Source: Cymbidium sinense (taxonomy: Eukaryota; Streptophyta; Magnoliopsida; Asparagales; Orchidaceae). From it: a stretch of 64,000 bases of DNA. Shown here piece by piece: positions 33,250 through 44,639 of this stretch. Below the pieces are notes generated by a model. The model had not been told where the DNA came from and did no database searches. It was given only the letters and a program-made list of their open reading frames with translations. Both the position numbers and the translations under genes were made by a program. Numbering within the stretch: the first letter of the stretch is position 1; the number at the start of each line of letters is the position of its first letter. Location of the stretch: contig CM038214.1 in the NCBI GenBank assembly GCA_021442155.1, positions 136,686,040-136,750,039 of the forward strand, written 5' to 3'.

Positions 33250-34808
33250 ATGGAATTCCATGGCAGAAATCTTTCTGTACTTTCGCCGAACCCGACCCAA
33301 CCCAACACGGCTTCCATTCCCCTGCTCATTCCGACCCCCTCACCATCTCCCCTCGGCGCTCCTCCTCCGCCTCCCCCTGGCAACTTCTCTCCTCCTCACA
33401 GCATCAGCCATACGGCCCCTGCAACCTCCATCTCCTTCCCTCCACTACCACTGCCTCACCTCTCTCCACCGCCAAGACGGCAACGTCCACGCCATCGCTC
33501 TCGCCGCGAGGTCGCCTCGTTTTCACGGGCTCCGATTCGGACCGGGTTCGGGCCTGGCGCCAGCCCGAACTCGCGGACTGCGGCTTGTTGCGCACTCGAA
33601 GGCCGCGCGTGCGCGCTCTACTGGCCCATGGAGACGCGCTTTTCACGGCTCACGCTGACCGGCGGGTGCGAGTCTGGGCGGTGGCGATGGCGTCGGCTTC
33701 TTCCGGAATAAGGTGGAGGAAGGTGGCGACGTTTCCGCCGAGGAGGTTGCGCCTTCCGCTCTTCCGGCGACGGCAGGTGGGACTAGAGATCTACCCTCGG
33801 TTAGGAGTACAGATTGGGAGGCTTTGAATGAGGATGAAAATAAGTGCGTCATGGGGAATAGTATTATGCCCGAATTACAAAGTTCATGATATCGCGATCA
33901 CTTTTACGTAGAGTCTAAAAATATTTATTAAATATTTCTCTTAAGGAGTTATTTTGTTCATTATCTTGAAAAACATGAGTATTTAAAAAAATATGCTAAA
34001 TATTTTTATATAATATTTGAATTTAAATAATGTTAATTCCAATTTGAGACTAATGATGCTTATAAAAAAAATATATTACATTAATTTGAAAATAAATTTG
34101 CATCAGAATATTCTAATATATATTTTTTATAGAAAATATAATATAAATTATTATTTCAAAGGAAATGAATCGAATATTTATTACTATAATTATTACATAG
34201 CTATGATATATATATATATTATTTATTTAAAATTTTTTTCTATTTGTCTATTAAAAAATTATGCACGTAATTACTCAAACCATTCACAAAGTCCGTCTGA
34301 GAGCTAAAATTTATGCACGTAACTTAATTTTAAATAAATGAATATGAATTATCCACTTAATTCAGAAGTTTATTTTTACAGAACCGGGTGCAGCAGCAGC
34401 ACCGTGAGGAGATCTCCTGTTTGGCTCTATACGCCGCCGGGAAACTTCTGTACACCGGGTCTTGGGACAGCACCGTGAAGGCGTGGCAGGTGGGGATGGC
34501 AGGTGCGTTGACTCCTTCGTGGCGCACGAGGGGAGGGTGAATGCGGTGGTGGTGGGGCAGGAGGACGGCGGCGTGTTCACGGCGGGTGCGGAGGGGTGCG
34601 TGAAAGTGTGGCGGAGAGTGTACGGAGAGAGCACCCACGCGCTGACCATGGTTCTAAGGTATCAGGCCTCGCCGGTCAACGCCCTGGTGGTCGGCGGCGG
34701 CGTTGCAAGTTATGTGTACTCTGGATCGTCGGATGGGTATGTGAATATTTGGGAGAGGGAGGCGGTCACTGGGAGGTACCACCATGGCGGCTTCCTGCAT
34801 GGGCACAG
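33250..34808 (+). pseudogene. JINGUBANG-like WD40 protein, frameshifted and truncated
   Basis: Family role: plant WD40 repeat proteins of the JINGUBANG type act as scaffold/regulator proteins in signalling, for example in pollen. A proline/serine-rich start (ATG 33250) leads into YHCLTSLHRQDGNVHAIALA, then after a frameshift LVFTGSDSDRVRAWRQPELA and LFTAHADRRVRVWAV. A likely intron runs 33777-34381 (GT...TTTTTACAG, phase 0). The second exon gives ISCLALYAAGKLLYTGSWD, then after a frameshift near 34490 CVDSFVAHEGRVNAVVV, CVKVWRRVYGEST, YVYSGSSDGYVNIWERE and GGFLHGHR. Roughly four to five WD repeats are present of about seven expected; the C-terminal blades are missing because a Mutator-like element sits at the 3' edge. 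The coding part is GC-rich against AT-rich surroundings. Family assignment is strong from motif order; the frameshifts (near 33516 and 34490) may be real or consensus errors. Confidence 0.85.
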
Positions 34809-34809
34809 G

Positions 34810-34819
34810 TATGTAAATA
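34810..34819. repeat. 10-bp target-site duplication (left)
   Basis: TATGTAAATA, directly repeated at 42442-42451 right after the other terminal repeat. It overlaps the apparent splice donor CAG|GTATGTAAATA at 34806-34819. Confidence 0.85.
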
Positions 34820-34920
34820 GGCTTAATTTTTAAATTAACCCTACTTAAAACCGTAATTAGCTAATTACAACTTAAAAAAAATTTTAAATACCTAAGCCCA
34901 CTCAATGACTGATCAACGGC
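34820..34920 (+). repeat. MULE left terminal inverted repeat
   Basis: Eighteen outer bases match the right end exactly in inverted orientation; further in, aattagctaatt, ttaaaaaaaa and a cccactcaatgactgatca segment pair with aattagctaatt, ttaaaaaaaaa and cccagtcagcgatcgg of the right end. About 100 bp. Confidence 0.8.
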
Positions 34921-35119
34921 TTAATTAGCCAAAATATTTTTTTATAAACCTGAACGAGATCGAATCGATCCGATCTCTCTCGCCGCTTTCGCTCCTCCAC
35001 GCCTGCCAGCCGCGGAACGCCGTGCTCGACGCTGCTTCCCGCCGACCGCCTGATCGGCCGACCGCCTGATCCGCCTACCACGATCCGGCATTTTGCCGGA
35101 AAAGGTTTTGTTTGTTTTT

Positions 35120-36420
35120 TTTTTTTTGCCAAAATAAAAGGATAATATGTAGATCTAATTTGTGATATGTTGTAGATCTAATTTCTTTTGTGGATCTTAC
35201 TTTTGTGGATCTAATTTTTTTTGTGGAGCTAATTTGTGACATGTTGGATCTATCTAATCTATTTAAATTGTAGATCTAATTTATTGTAGTATGTTTAGTA
35301 TGCATTTTGGATCTAATTGATTTTTGTGTCTCTTATATTTTGTGTGTCTCTTATGTTGTAAATTATGAAAAAGGTTCTTACCTTTCTCATCTCGTATAAG
35401 TTGATCAACTCCTAACTTTTGCTGTTGTTAAGTATGATAATGTTCAATGTTTATAAAATATTATAAATATCTACTTTCATTCTATGAGTCTAAAAAATCA
35501 ATTAAAATTTAGCATTTATAGTAACGATCCCTTTCGTGCAACTTAAAAAATTTCTTCTTGAATTATATGATCAGTATTTATTTTTTTTGCAAGTTGTATT
35601 TTCACTAAATAAAATAATTCTAATATTTAATAAGATATTGTGCACTGATCTGAATCTTGGCCATCAGTAAATTAAATTTTTTTAGTGAATAAAAACTAGC
35701 TTAATATATCTTAATTTAAATTTAATTAAGATTTAACTTTGAGATGAGTAAAGTAGATGAATAATTAATCAACAGTTAAATAAAATCTACATATTTTAGA
35801 AATCATTCTGCTATAATTTTAGTAATGATATATTTACAAGTTTTTTTCATTTTTTTGTTATCTGTATCATGATAGGATTATAGCAATATTATAAAATTAA
35901 TAGGTTTCATCAAATATATATCATAAATTTGGGTGCAGGATATCAATTCATTTTTTTTATTTTTTATTATTAATTTTTTTTTTATATCCTCTCAAAGGGA
36001 GTTCAATGTGGAGAGGGGCTAATGAAGTTCACAGAATTTCAAAATTCTCATGCTGACTTTTGCTTAAGAGTCTAAAGTCATGATGACTAATGTTATTCTA
36101 AAATATCATATTTAATTGGTCTAATAGTCGCATTTTTCGGTCAACCTTAAGAGGAGAGAAGAGAGGCTTTCAATATTCCTATTTATTTGTTTATATGAAG
36201 TTAATATTTGTGTAATTATTAAAATGATTTCTGTAAGTTGTTATGTAGTAGATACTTAATATATCGATGAATTAGCTATGTTAATATTCTTTTGTAGTGT
36301 TCTATATCGTATATGAATCCAGTCATTTTTGTGCGTAATAGGTAGCATCTCGCATCTTCTATATCATAAATGAATACAATAATTTTATTTATCCGTAATT
36401 AAATTATTTGCATTTATCAG
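35120..36420. other. MULE non-coding 5' region
   Basis: AT-rich. Includes repeated gtagatctaattt/gtggatctaattt words at 35150-35330. No open frame worth calling. Confidence 0.55.
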
Positions 36421-36458
36421 GTGTGGTGAAAACATTATTGTTGCTCATATCGGGTTAG

Positions 36459-38741
36459 TGATGAATTCAACTACTGTCTGTTTAGTGCTTTATTATGGAG
36501 GTGAACTGAGAGTGAATGACGATTTCATTCCAACATACATTGGGAAAAATCGTCCAATCCAAATCCCACGTCAGACATATTCAAGAATTATAAAACAAAT
36601 CATGAAATCATTGAAGATAGATCCAACAAAGTTCTTTGTAACTGTGGGTCATTTTTCAGTTGGATTTATTGCAACCCCATCGATGACGAAGAAGTCGCTG
36701 AAACTATACTCATCGTGCTTCTCTATTGTGGTTTATGTCGTTATGGAATTAATGGGTAGATTAACAATACAGAGGAATGTGAGAGAGCCCGAACGAGCAC
36801 TGGGTACATCGCACCAGCTTCTCAGTTAAGTACTCCAGTGGAATGTTATGGTTCTGAAGCAAGAGAACATGATTTCACGGGACAAGTTCATAATGGGTGA
36901 ATTAAGATAATGAGATAAACGTAGTACCCACCGCTATTATTGGATGATGATGAGGAGGATGATAAGCAACTTATCGCCACGTAATCATCCCTTAGTGCTA
37001 GACTTGATTGTTGATTACTCAATTAGAACAAGTCATACGAATACCCGACACGGAATAACGACATTCAGATAAGCCAAAACCGCTAGAGAATGGGATGAGG
37101 ACCTCACATTCTGATGGCCCATCGATCATTCGCCTTTGAGGAGGATAACAAAGATTCCGATGAATTGTTTGAAGATATGTGTTTTCAATTCAAGAAACAG
37201 TTGCAATTTGCTATTCAGGGTTGGTCTATCATGAACAATGTTGAGTATGTCATTTGTGCTTCAAATCAACTAAAATTCACAGCAAGGTGCACACATCATT
37301 CTGACCCAAGCAGACCATGTTTGTGGAGCTTACATGCAAGATCGCTAAGAGGTTGGGCGCGCGGCATATTAGTTCACTTACCCTCATACCAGAATATTCG
37401 CTTAATGCGGGACACAAGCAATGCACGCCACGCTCATTAGTTATTTCATCCAACCCAATCGACAACTGGGATCCCAGGAAATTGTAGTCAGACAGTCAAG
37501 TTCAATATAAGAGTGTCCCTGGAAGGGATGCACGCCAAAGGTCATATAAGGTTATTTTGGAAGTTGGGAGGAATCTTACAAAACACTTGAAAATTCATGT
37601 CCGCTTGTGCATCAATGCCGTGGTCAAGATATCGATACATTCAACAATCCAGATTCCAATGGTTTTTTTGGTCATTTGAGCCTTCCATAAGAGGTCAGTG
37701 ATTGCCACCCAAGATATGCCTCGATGGACTTTTCTCAGTAAGTACAGAGGAACACTGTTAACTGCAGTTGGGATCGACGCAAACAATGGCTTGTTCCCAC
37801 TAGCCTTCGCAGTTGTGGAATCAGAGAGCATCGATCATGGGTTTGGTTTTTGCAGACATTACAAGACTTGATCCCAATAATTTCTACAAGGTGATCTCGC
37901 CATCTCGATGTATACATGCGTGTCTAGTTCGTGGTTGCAGAGATCTTTCCCCGGCAAAGACATCGCTTCGCTTAAGGCCACTTAAGGGAGAATTTTAAAC
38001 GCCGTAGACCGCATAGTGATGTTGACTTCATAAAAAAATGCCGGAAACACGATGACATTCAATTTTTTATGTCGACATCAAGAATATCAAGCAGGAGGCA
38101 TATGACTGGCTTGTTTCAAGAGACATTCAACAATGGTCTCTTACACATGATGAGGGGTACAGGTACGGTACAATGACTACAAACGCAGCTGAGTGCTTCA
38201 ATGGTGTGCTTAAAAGAGCACGTGGTTTACCGATTCAAGTCGACATAAAGAATATACTACAACATTGTATCCCTTTTCATGAAACGCCTTGAATCGCCTA
38301 CAACTCGAAAGACAACAGAAACATCGCTCTTCCACGCATTAAGCGTAACGCTGTGCTAATGAACGAGAGGCAAGAAGATTTCCAACCATAATAAGTATGT
38401 TGGAGTACCGTGTGTGATGTCACTGAGACCTTCAAGGTTGAATTAGGTGAAAATAACGAGTAATGGTACATGTAGACAACCGCAAGCATACCATCTCGCC
38501 ATGCGCATGGATCGCTTTCGTGTCAACGACACGAAACTATGTCCATTATCTCGCATACTATAGTTTGCAAAACTATATCACCTACCGAGCCCATGTAATA
38601 CGATGGGAAGAGTGGGGTGAACACATCAGTCCTGATGGCACATGCCCAGCTTACAAACCACCGAATGTCAAAAGGAAGACAGGGAGGCCAAGGACAAATA
38701 GATTTAAAAATAGCATGGATGAGAACACTACTGAAGTTTAA
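36459..38741 (+). pseudogene. MuDR-like MULE transposase, frameshifted
   Basis: Domain order fits plant MULE transposases. The N-terminal region starts at MNSTTVCLVLYYGGELRVND (36459). A MuDR DNA-binding region covers 37150-37440 (LFEDMCFQFKKQLQFAIQ). The catalytic core follows near 37700-37840, with DG-type first aspartate context (tcgatggac) and YRGTLLTAVGIDANNGLFPL. A PGKD-H-R-F...H-L-R-E-N-F segment lies near 37950, NAAECFNGVLKRARGLP near 38180, a decayed SWIM zinc finger at 38450-38560, and a basic end NVKRKTGRPRTNRFKNSMDE. At least four frame changes separate these blocks. It would cut and insert the element when intact; this copy is non-functional as assembled. Confidence 0.85.
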
Positions 38742-39570
38742 GGGTTTGTAGTGTGTGTAAAACATTGGACACAATTCGGCGTGTCCTCAAATCGTTGTGG
38801 TATAGTTTATCGGTTGTTCAATGTTGTGTTAGTTGTTACCTGTGTTGTGTTCAATTGTACATTAAACATGTTGTGTTCAGTGTTGTCTATGTGTTGTGTT
38901 TAGTATTGTTTGTTACACTAGCTCATTATTCCCATCTTCAAGCTTTTCAACTTTTACCATTGAACAAGTACCAGAGATGGTTCAGTCATATCATGAACAA
39001 GATTTTACATGATAATGTATATGTCTATTTTACCATCAGGTCTTTAACCATCAGGTATTTCATATCTCCAAAATTTTATTTACATATATATTTCATTGTT
39101 TGCCACAATATTTGACTTATGTAGTAGAGTTAATAGAGTTTCTATGTAATAGATTCTAAGTGTTTTATGGACCTCCATGTGCCCTCCAAAACTAGATTAT
39201 GATATGATTTTCTTTTATGAAAATGGACTTTAACTGATTGCACAAATTATGTTGATAGATTAATTCTAAATTTATGGCACATAGTATTTTGCGTTATTAT
39301 ATTTTTTTAAAAGGGATTGCATGAAAAAAATAAATTTTGAATTTTGATACTCTTCATGAAAAAACATTTTGATAGCTGTCATGAAAAAATTTTTTTGATA
39401 GCTCTTCATGAAAAATTCTAAAATTGTAAGTTTCTACCTTGCTTTATTTGTTTATTTTGTATTTCCAAAAAGCTCAATGTATATCCTTTTCTTGTTTTCA
39501 TTTTCACAAGTTGCCTTATTAATGCTTATCCATTATATTATTGTTTTCTCAAAATAGAAAGATGTCCTGA
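38742..39570. other. Spacer between MULE transposase and PMD frame
   Basis: AT-rich, with repeats of gttgtgttcagtgttg (38800-38910) and of cttcatgaaaaaattttttgatag (39350-39420). The 120-codon frame at 38753-39115 is hydrophobic and low in complexity with no recognised family. Confidence 0.55.
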
Positions 39571-39739
39571 TGATGCGCGTGCCCCATGTAGGGCCAAATG
39601 AGACGGTTGTTGACTGGCCCACCTTTGAAGTCCACCTAGTATAGCGCATGTGGTAGCACGGCGCATCGATTGTAAAATTTATTCAACAGTTTTTGAAGAA
39701 ATAACTGTATATATACATCTGTTATGCTAAACCCTAAAC

Positions 39740-41340
39740 CATGCTTATGAATGATTGTGGTTGCAGGTTTTTGATGAGGCGCGCGCAATTGATATTTAGG
39801 GAATGGCCTATAAATTGCCCCAGATTTATGGATGCTTTGCGGTGCCGGCCTAGATTGTCTCGATCTGTTATATGGATCACCACTTCGATAGCTTTTTCGT
39901 TGGCGATGGTGTTCCAGACAAATACCTTTCACGGCGATCGGTGAGATGGCGATTATTCGGATGCGATGATTCTTGGTATCCGGATAGATGGCCCTATTTG
40001 CGGTGATTCATGTATTGAGTGATCTGGGCTACATGGCGGTTGATGAGTTGCTTGGGCGCATCCGGTTCAGGCGTTGTATACCATGATCCGCCCAGCCGCA
40101 TATGTAATGGGGCAGCTCATGCACCTGCCACGCTTCGTTGGCTGCGATGGACATACTACCATGATTCATATTTAGATCTATCAGAGCTACAGTTCACGAT
40201 GCGAAGGGTTATTGTTTTCATTGGATCCTTTCTTTTGCCGATACTTGTTGAGGTTCACCCTGATCTACCGCCTTGGATATTGACATGTTCAGAGATGTAA
40301 TGTTTATTGGCTTACTCATTCTTGAATGTTTATTGAAATAACAACTTATATTATATATGCGTCATAAGAATATATGGACACATCGATCCGTTTGCGGGTT
40401 CGCGGATATATGTTTGAGGGAATGAAATATGGCTAAATTGCAAATATCATATGTTGGAAGAGGGTAGAGTGGTACACGCGTCATTAGAACTTCGGCATGT
40501 CTCTACCATTGATGTTGCCCGATAGATCCATCATTTGTGCTTGATGGCGAGAGGATGTTGATTGGGTCCATTACCAGCTCTTACATTACCGTGGGAGCGA
40601 AGACGTGAGTCGGTTGTCGTTGTGGATTCATCACAGCATGATAGGGAGCTAGCGATCAACCGATACATGAGATGGTATCGTTCATGGGCTTCACTATACA
40701 TGTTGAAGGCACCGACACTTCCTCCTGACACATACTACCCCCGCGCGCCTGCAGAACGCTTGATGGTTAGTTTGAAGACATAGTATTAATATTTGCTTTT
40801 TTTTATAACAACGATACACTCATATAAATTTCTGTATATGCAGCGTGACCACATTTTGAATACTGAGGATATATTCCGGCGTTATTTCGGCAGAGGTGAC
40901 GATAGAGAATGTCAGACATCTTTCAATGAATATGAGGAACTGTTGGTGGCACTAAGGCGGGACATGCATATCTCGGACACTCGATCTGAGGATCTCGACA
41001 TTCCGAGGTACGCATCGACAATCGGATGTTCCATCGATGGATGTGGGGCCATCCTGTCCCGGTGGTTGGGATCTACGCACATTTACACGCCACGGTATTC
41101 ATATCGAGGAAGTAATGTGGTCAAATGCACCCATGGAACACGCCGTCCGCATATGGTCATCTTTCATATGGCCCATATGGAGTTTACCCGCGGTACGTTG
41201 CCTACGCAAGCTTGACATACCTCATATTCTGAGTTAGGATCACAACACCCGTGGAGCGGATGGAAGAGGAGGAGGACCATCAACGATCATTTTGCGTGAT
41301 CGGCGAGACCACCATCCCACTACACTCCAGCGATGCGATT
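39740..41340 (+). pseudogene. Plant mobile domain (PMD) gene fragment inside the MULE
   Basis: The start matches the PMD core in order when frames are combined: QTNTFH, then GEMAI, then AMILGIRIDGPICGDS (39915-40010), corresponding to the family pattern W-x-E-T-x-TFHLP-x-GE-x-T...LLGLxIDG. Further pieces are LDLSELQFTMRRVIVFIGSF (40171-40230), RYMRWYRSWASLYMLKAP (40650-40710) and the 140-codon frame 40793-41215 (HILNTEDIFRRYFGRGDD, SEDLDIPRYASTIGC). PMD proteins are plant-specific, include MAIL1/MAIN, and occur both as host genes and as cargo of transposons including MULEs. Several frame breaks make it a pseudogene here. It shares orientation with the transposase. Confidence 0.7.
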
Positions 41341-42340
41341 CCATGCATCGAGGTGTATTATATTTTTATTTGATGATATTTACGAGGTTTATATGTTTTC
41401 TATGTTTACTCATTCACCTACTTTCTCATTGTGATATCCTAGTGATGTTTACTGTTTATTTAATTTGATTAACTCACGAAAGAGGATGAAAGACTTAATG
41501 TGGAATTACATATAGTTTAAATTGTCCAAAAATTATTTTCGAGTATTTATAAAAATAATATGATTTATTTTTAAAACAAAAAATAAAAACATCTACGATA
41601 CATTAAATAATTATTTTCTTAAACATAAAAATATATTAAGTTAATATGTTTTAAAATCACATATAAAATCAAAACATAAAATAAGATTGATCCAAATAGG
41701 CTCTATTTTTTTGATACTTCCATTTACCCTAATTTAGAAGCAAATGAACACTATCAATTTAAGATATAGTTCTATTTTCATTTTGGGATTAGCTAATATG
41801 TAAATATATGCTTATTTTCATATAATAATTGTATAATTAAACTTTTCTCTCTTAATTGTAGAGTCATTGCCATGAATATTTGGATGCAAAAAATTATAAA
41901 ATTCTTAATTTTATTCTATTTGGGAATGAAAGTATGAATTTTTTCACACTAAGTGTCAAGTTAAGTTCAATATTAACAAATGAACGAAATCAAAATTTCA
42001 AGAGATACAAATTTTTTAATCGAGTCATTGGTCTCTTTTCAGTGTTATTAATCAATTTTATATATAGAATATATTAGTATTTGATATTATCGGGAATTAT
42101 ATATATTTAACAATCTCTATGATGACAAAAAAATGGGAATATGTAATTTTCTTTCCAACTTCAAAATTTATATATCGCAAATTGCTATCGATCGAGATAT
42201 CGTCAAAATTTTTCAACATAAAAGTTGTAGAATTTTTTATTCCCTTTCCAACGATACCAACCAAATCGACACCTAATGAGCTGATGGCCAAAAAAAGAAT
42301 TTCATTTTTTAAAAAAATAAAATACCTTGATAATGTAGCG
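41341..42340. other. MULE non-coding 3' region
   Basis: AT-rich. From about 41990 it matches the arms of the foldback at 51926-52795 (tatatagaatatatta, aaaagttgtagaattttttattcc, gatggccaaaaaa). Confidence 0.65.
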
Positions 42341-42441
42341 ATGGTAGGCATCAATCGGCCGATCGCTGACTGGGCTATTTTAAATTTTTTTTTAAGAATT
42401 AGCTAATTTTACTTTTAATTAAATAATTTAAAAATTAAGCC
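42340..42441 (-). repeat. MULE right terminal inverted repeat
   Basis: Ends taatttaaaaattaagcc, the exact inverse of the left 18 bases, followed at once by TATGTAAATA. Confidence 0.8.
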
Positions 42442-42704
42442 TATGTAAATATATTCCAAATAAATGTTTTCTTACAAGCTTAAATACAATAAAGCATTTT
42501 TATAGTTTGCAACCAAGAAATATTTTCTTTTTGAAGGTAATTATTATAATCTCAATGATTCCCACGCGTTGCCACAATAAATTAATATCATATGCTCTAA
42601 CAAGGATTAATGGTAAGAATAATAAGAATTTCATGAGGTCACATTCAAACGTTCATTCACTAAAAAAATCATATAAAGAAAGATTTCCATAAATATTTTA
42701 TAAT
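42442..42704. other. Remnant after MULE, probably WD40 intron sequence
   Basis: Begins with the target duplication, so it continues the sequence after the broken WD40 exon. AT-rich, with no WD40 coding motif found up to the next LTR at about 42705. The missing last exon is either lost or displaced out of view. Confidence 0.5.
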
Positions 42705-43546
42705 TTTTATTATCCTCGAAAATTAATGATCGTACGAATCTTAAGGCATTTTTAGAAATGTTTTGATCTAATCACCGATTTCAGCAAACTTACAGTCAAA
42801 GCGACCGTCGATGGCGAACATAGAACATCAAGCATAGATACGATCCGGAATCGACTGGAAGCTATCGAGCATGAAAATGGATCATGATGCCAAATGGTCA
42901 CCAAAACTATTTATAGTGGTCGGCGGCTCGTCAAGGCCAGCGAATCCAAGATCACCCAATTCGACATCATTAAGGCACCCGGATCATCAAAATACACCGT
43001 CGATCGGGGATCGCCTGGGCGTCCGATGGGAGTGGTTGGAGTTTTCCGCAATTACTTACACACTCCCAAAATCTATAAATAGAGCTTCATTCTCACCTTA
43101 GAGAATCGATTTGAAGACCGAGCTCGAGAACCACCGGTCGACCTTGGGCGATCTATCACCACAGTGCCACCACCGGTAGGTCGAAGATCGGAGCTCGCTA
43201 GGAGATTGCCCCAGAGGACTAGAAAGACCGATTCGCTCCTTTCTCACGAAGATCAAGAGGTTGCTCCCGAAGATCGGTTCTGCCGCTTTTGGGAAACTTC
43301 TCCCTTGGGTTGGAGTTGAGATATTGTATTTTCTACACTCGGAATATTGTTTCATAACACCTTCTTCTCCGAACTAGCGAGGACACGTATCTTTTGAACA
43401 CATAGTGAAAGTTCTGATGGGCAAGGCCGTGGTTTTCCTTAAGCGGGTTTTCCGTATAACCCCTGTGTTCATATCCCCCTTGTGTGTTGGATAATTTTTG
43501 GGCTACGGCGAAGATCTGCATCTTGGAATAAAATTCTCTAAGCGCA
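42705..43546 (+). mobile_element. Second retrotransposon: 5' LTR, about 0.84 kb
   Basis: Aligns with 48890-49712: attaat, cgaatctnaaggcatttt, tcgatctaatcaccgatttcag, gagcatgaaaatggatc, ttcattctcaccttagag, ttgtattttctacac, and an end near aattctctaagcgca. The start is damaged (tattatcctcgaaaatta against tgatacatcctcagaaaatta). It contains a TATA box and is followed by a primer-binding site, fixing plus orientation. Confidence 0.85.
43074..43081 (+). promoter_or_regulatory. TATA box in 5' LTR
   Basis: TATAAATA in ccaaaatctataaatagagc; the same site is at 49266-49272 in the 3' LTR. Confidence 0.75.
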
Positions 43547-43549
43547 GTT

Positions 43550-43567
43550 TGGCACCGTCTGTAGGGA
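43550..43567 (+). promoter_or_regulatory. Primer-binding site, probably tRNA-Asp-like
   Basis: TGGCACCGTCTGTAGGGA, three bases after the LTR end. Its first nine bases match the complement of the tRNA-Asp 3' end (TGGCGCCGT) except for one G-to-A change at a CpG. TGGCGCCGTCTGTGGG-like sites follow the LTR in many plant Tat/Retand elements. Confidence 0.65.
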
Positions 43568-43970
43568 ATAATAGTTGCCCCCATTGCTATATCTCCAATA
43601 TGGTTGGTAAACGGGGTTTGCGCTCCAACGCTCCTCATTCTCGGGATCAGGGCCAAGTCTCAACACTTCTACATAGACTTACGTCCCGGTGAGGAGTGGG
43701 GCCCCTCTCGTTCAAGGATGGAGGATTCCCATAATTCTTGACTCTGAGAGGACCGGCAAAAGCGTTCCAACTGGAAGAGCCACGCGTTCCGACCTCGGCA
43801 TAATCGATTTTCTTCACGAGAATGACTGCAGGAATGCGGATCAACAAGTAGAGAACCCCTTGGCACCACATCCGGATCTTTGAACTTAGATACCGCCGTT
43901 CTACTCACCCCACGAATGGCTTAGCCTGGATGGTGAAACTCGTCATCTTATCTGCGATGAACTACGACGG
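43568..43970 (+). other. Retrotransposon leader between PBS and gag
   Basis: Short overlapping frames on both strands only; no domain seen. It would be the untranslated leader or the damaged gag start. Confidence 0.5.
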
Positions 43971-43974
43971 CCAG

Positions 43975-44440
43975 TGGGAAGAGTTCGGCAAACAATGAAT
44001 GATCCATTCTCCGCCTCTTCCAAAACTTCGTCCCTTCGAGATCATCTCGCAATACCGATTGGAGATTCAAGCTTCCCGGCATGGACCCTTACGATGGCAC
44101 AACCGATCCGTATGAGCATATCGATCACTTTCGAACGATCATGCACATTCAGCGTGCAAATGACTCTGTCTTGTGTCAGGTATTCCCAGCGACTCTCAAA
44201 GGACAGGCTCGTACTTGGTTCTATTCGCTCGCTAAGGGGTCCGTCCGATCATTTGGAGAGCTCGCCAGATTTTTTGTAGAATAGTTCCTGGCGAACAAGA
44301 GAATCATCAGGGATTCATCACATCTCTCTCCGCCAGAACGATGGAGAGTCCCTCAAAGAATACTTCCAGAGGTTCTCCTCACGCCCAGATACCGAGTAGA
44401 TCCGAACTTTTGAGGCGTGCTTCTGGACTCGGCGGATACT
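43975..44440 (+). pseudogene. Ty3/gypsy gag remnant (retrotransposon gag domain)
   Basis: Gag builds the virus-like particle that packages element RNA. The frame 44081-44284 shows the conserved order YDGTTDPYEHIDHFRTIM, then CQVFPATLKGQARTWFYSL and FGELARFF; after one stop come QNDGESLKEYFQRFSSR and a short tail. This is the standard plant Ty3/gypsy gag pattern of the Tat/Retand type. The upstream part is frameshifted, the stop is near 44283, and the downstream protein is replaced by a satellite-like array from about 44640, so protease and pol are absent. Confidence 0.8.
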
Positions 44441-44639
44441 TATTCATCATTAATGCGGAGGCAGTCCATTCCTATCGCGGGTCCACCGAATAGAGGCACA
44501 AATCTCCGTACGAAGCTCGTGCTCATCGACCGTTTGAACCAAGCGCAAGCGGAAGAAGGTTCCCAAAGGTGATGTTCAAACATCTCAAAAAAAAAAAGAG
44601 AAGCGACCTCCCCAAAACCTCGGACCTCTTCCATAGAGG

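Larger units (their letters stand above)
34820..42441 (+). mobile_element. Mutator-like element (MULE), 7.6 kb, with transposase and PMD cargo
   Basis: Bounded by long inverted repeats that begin GGCTTAATTTTTAAATTA on both ends, and by the 10-bp direct duplication TATGTAAATA; Mutator-type insertions give 9-11 bp duplications. Inside are a decayed MuDR-like transposase (36459-38741) and a plant-mobile-domain frame (39740-41340), both on the plus strand. The left subterminal part (34940-35090) is a GC-rich island with repeated gaccgcctgatc words, perhaps captured genomic DNA. The right subterminal 0.4 kb also makes up the palindrome at 51926-52795. Confidence 0.85.

Noticed and set aside
34357..34649. 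Minus-strand frames of 93 and 95 codons
   Set aside because: Antisense shadows of the GC-rich WD40 exon.
38753..39115. 120-codon hydrophobic frame
   Set aside because: Made of gttgtgttc repeats in an AT-rich spacer; no family and no conserved start context.
43333..43908. Minus-strand frames of 74-107 codons over the 5' LTR and leader
   Set aside because: They run antisense across the LTR border and primer site; no domain.
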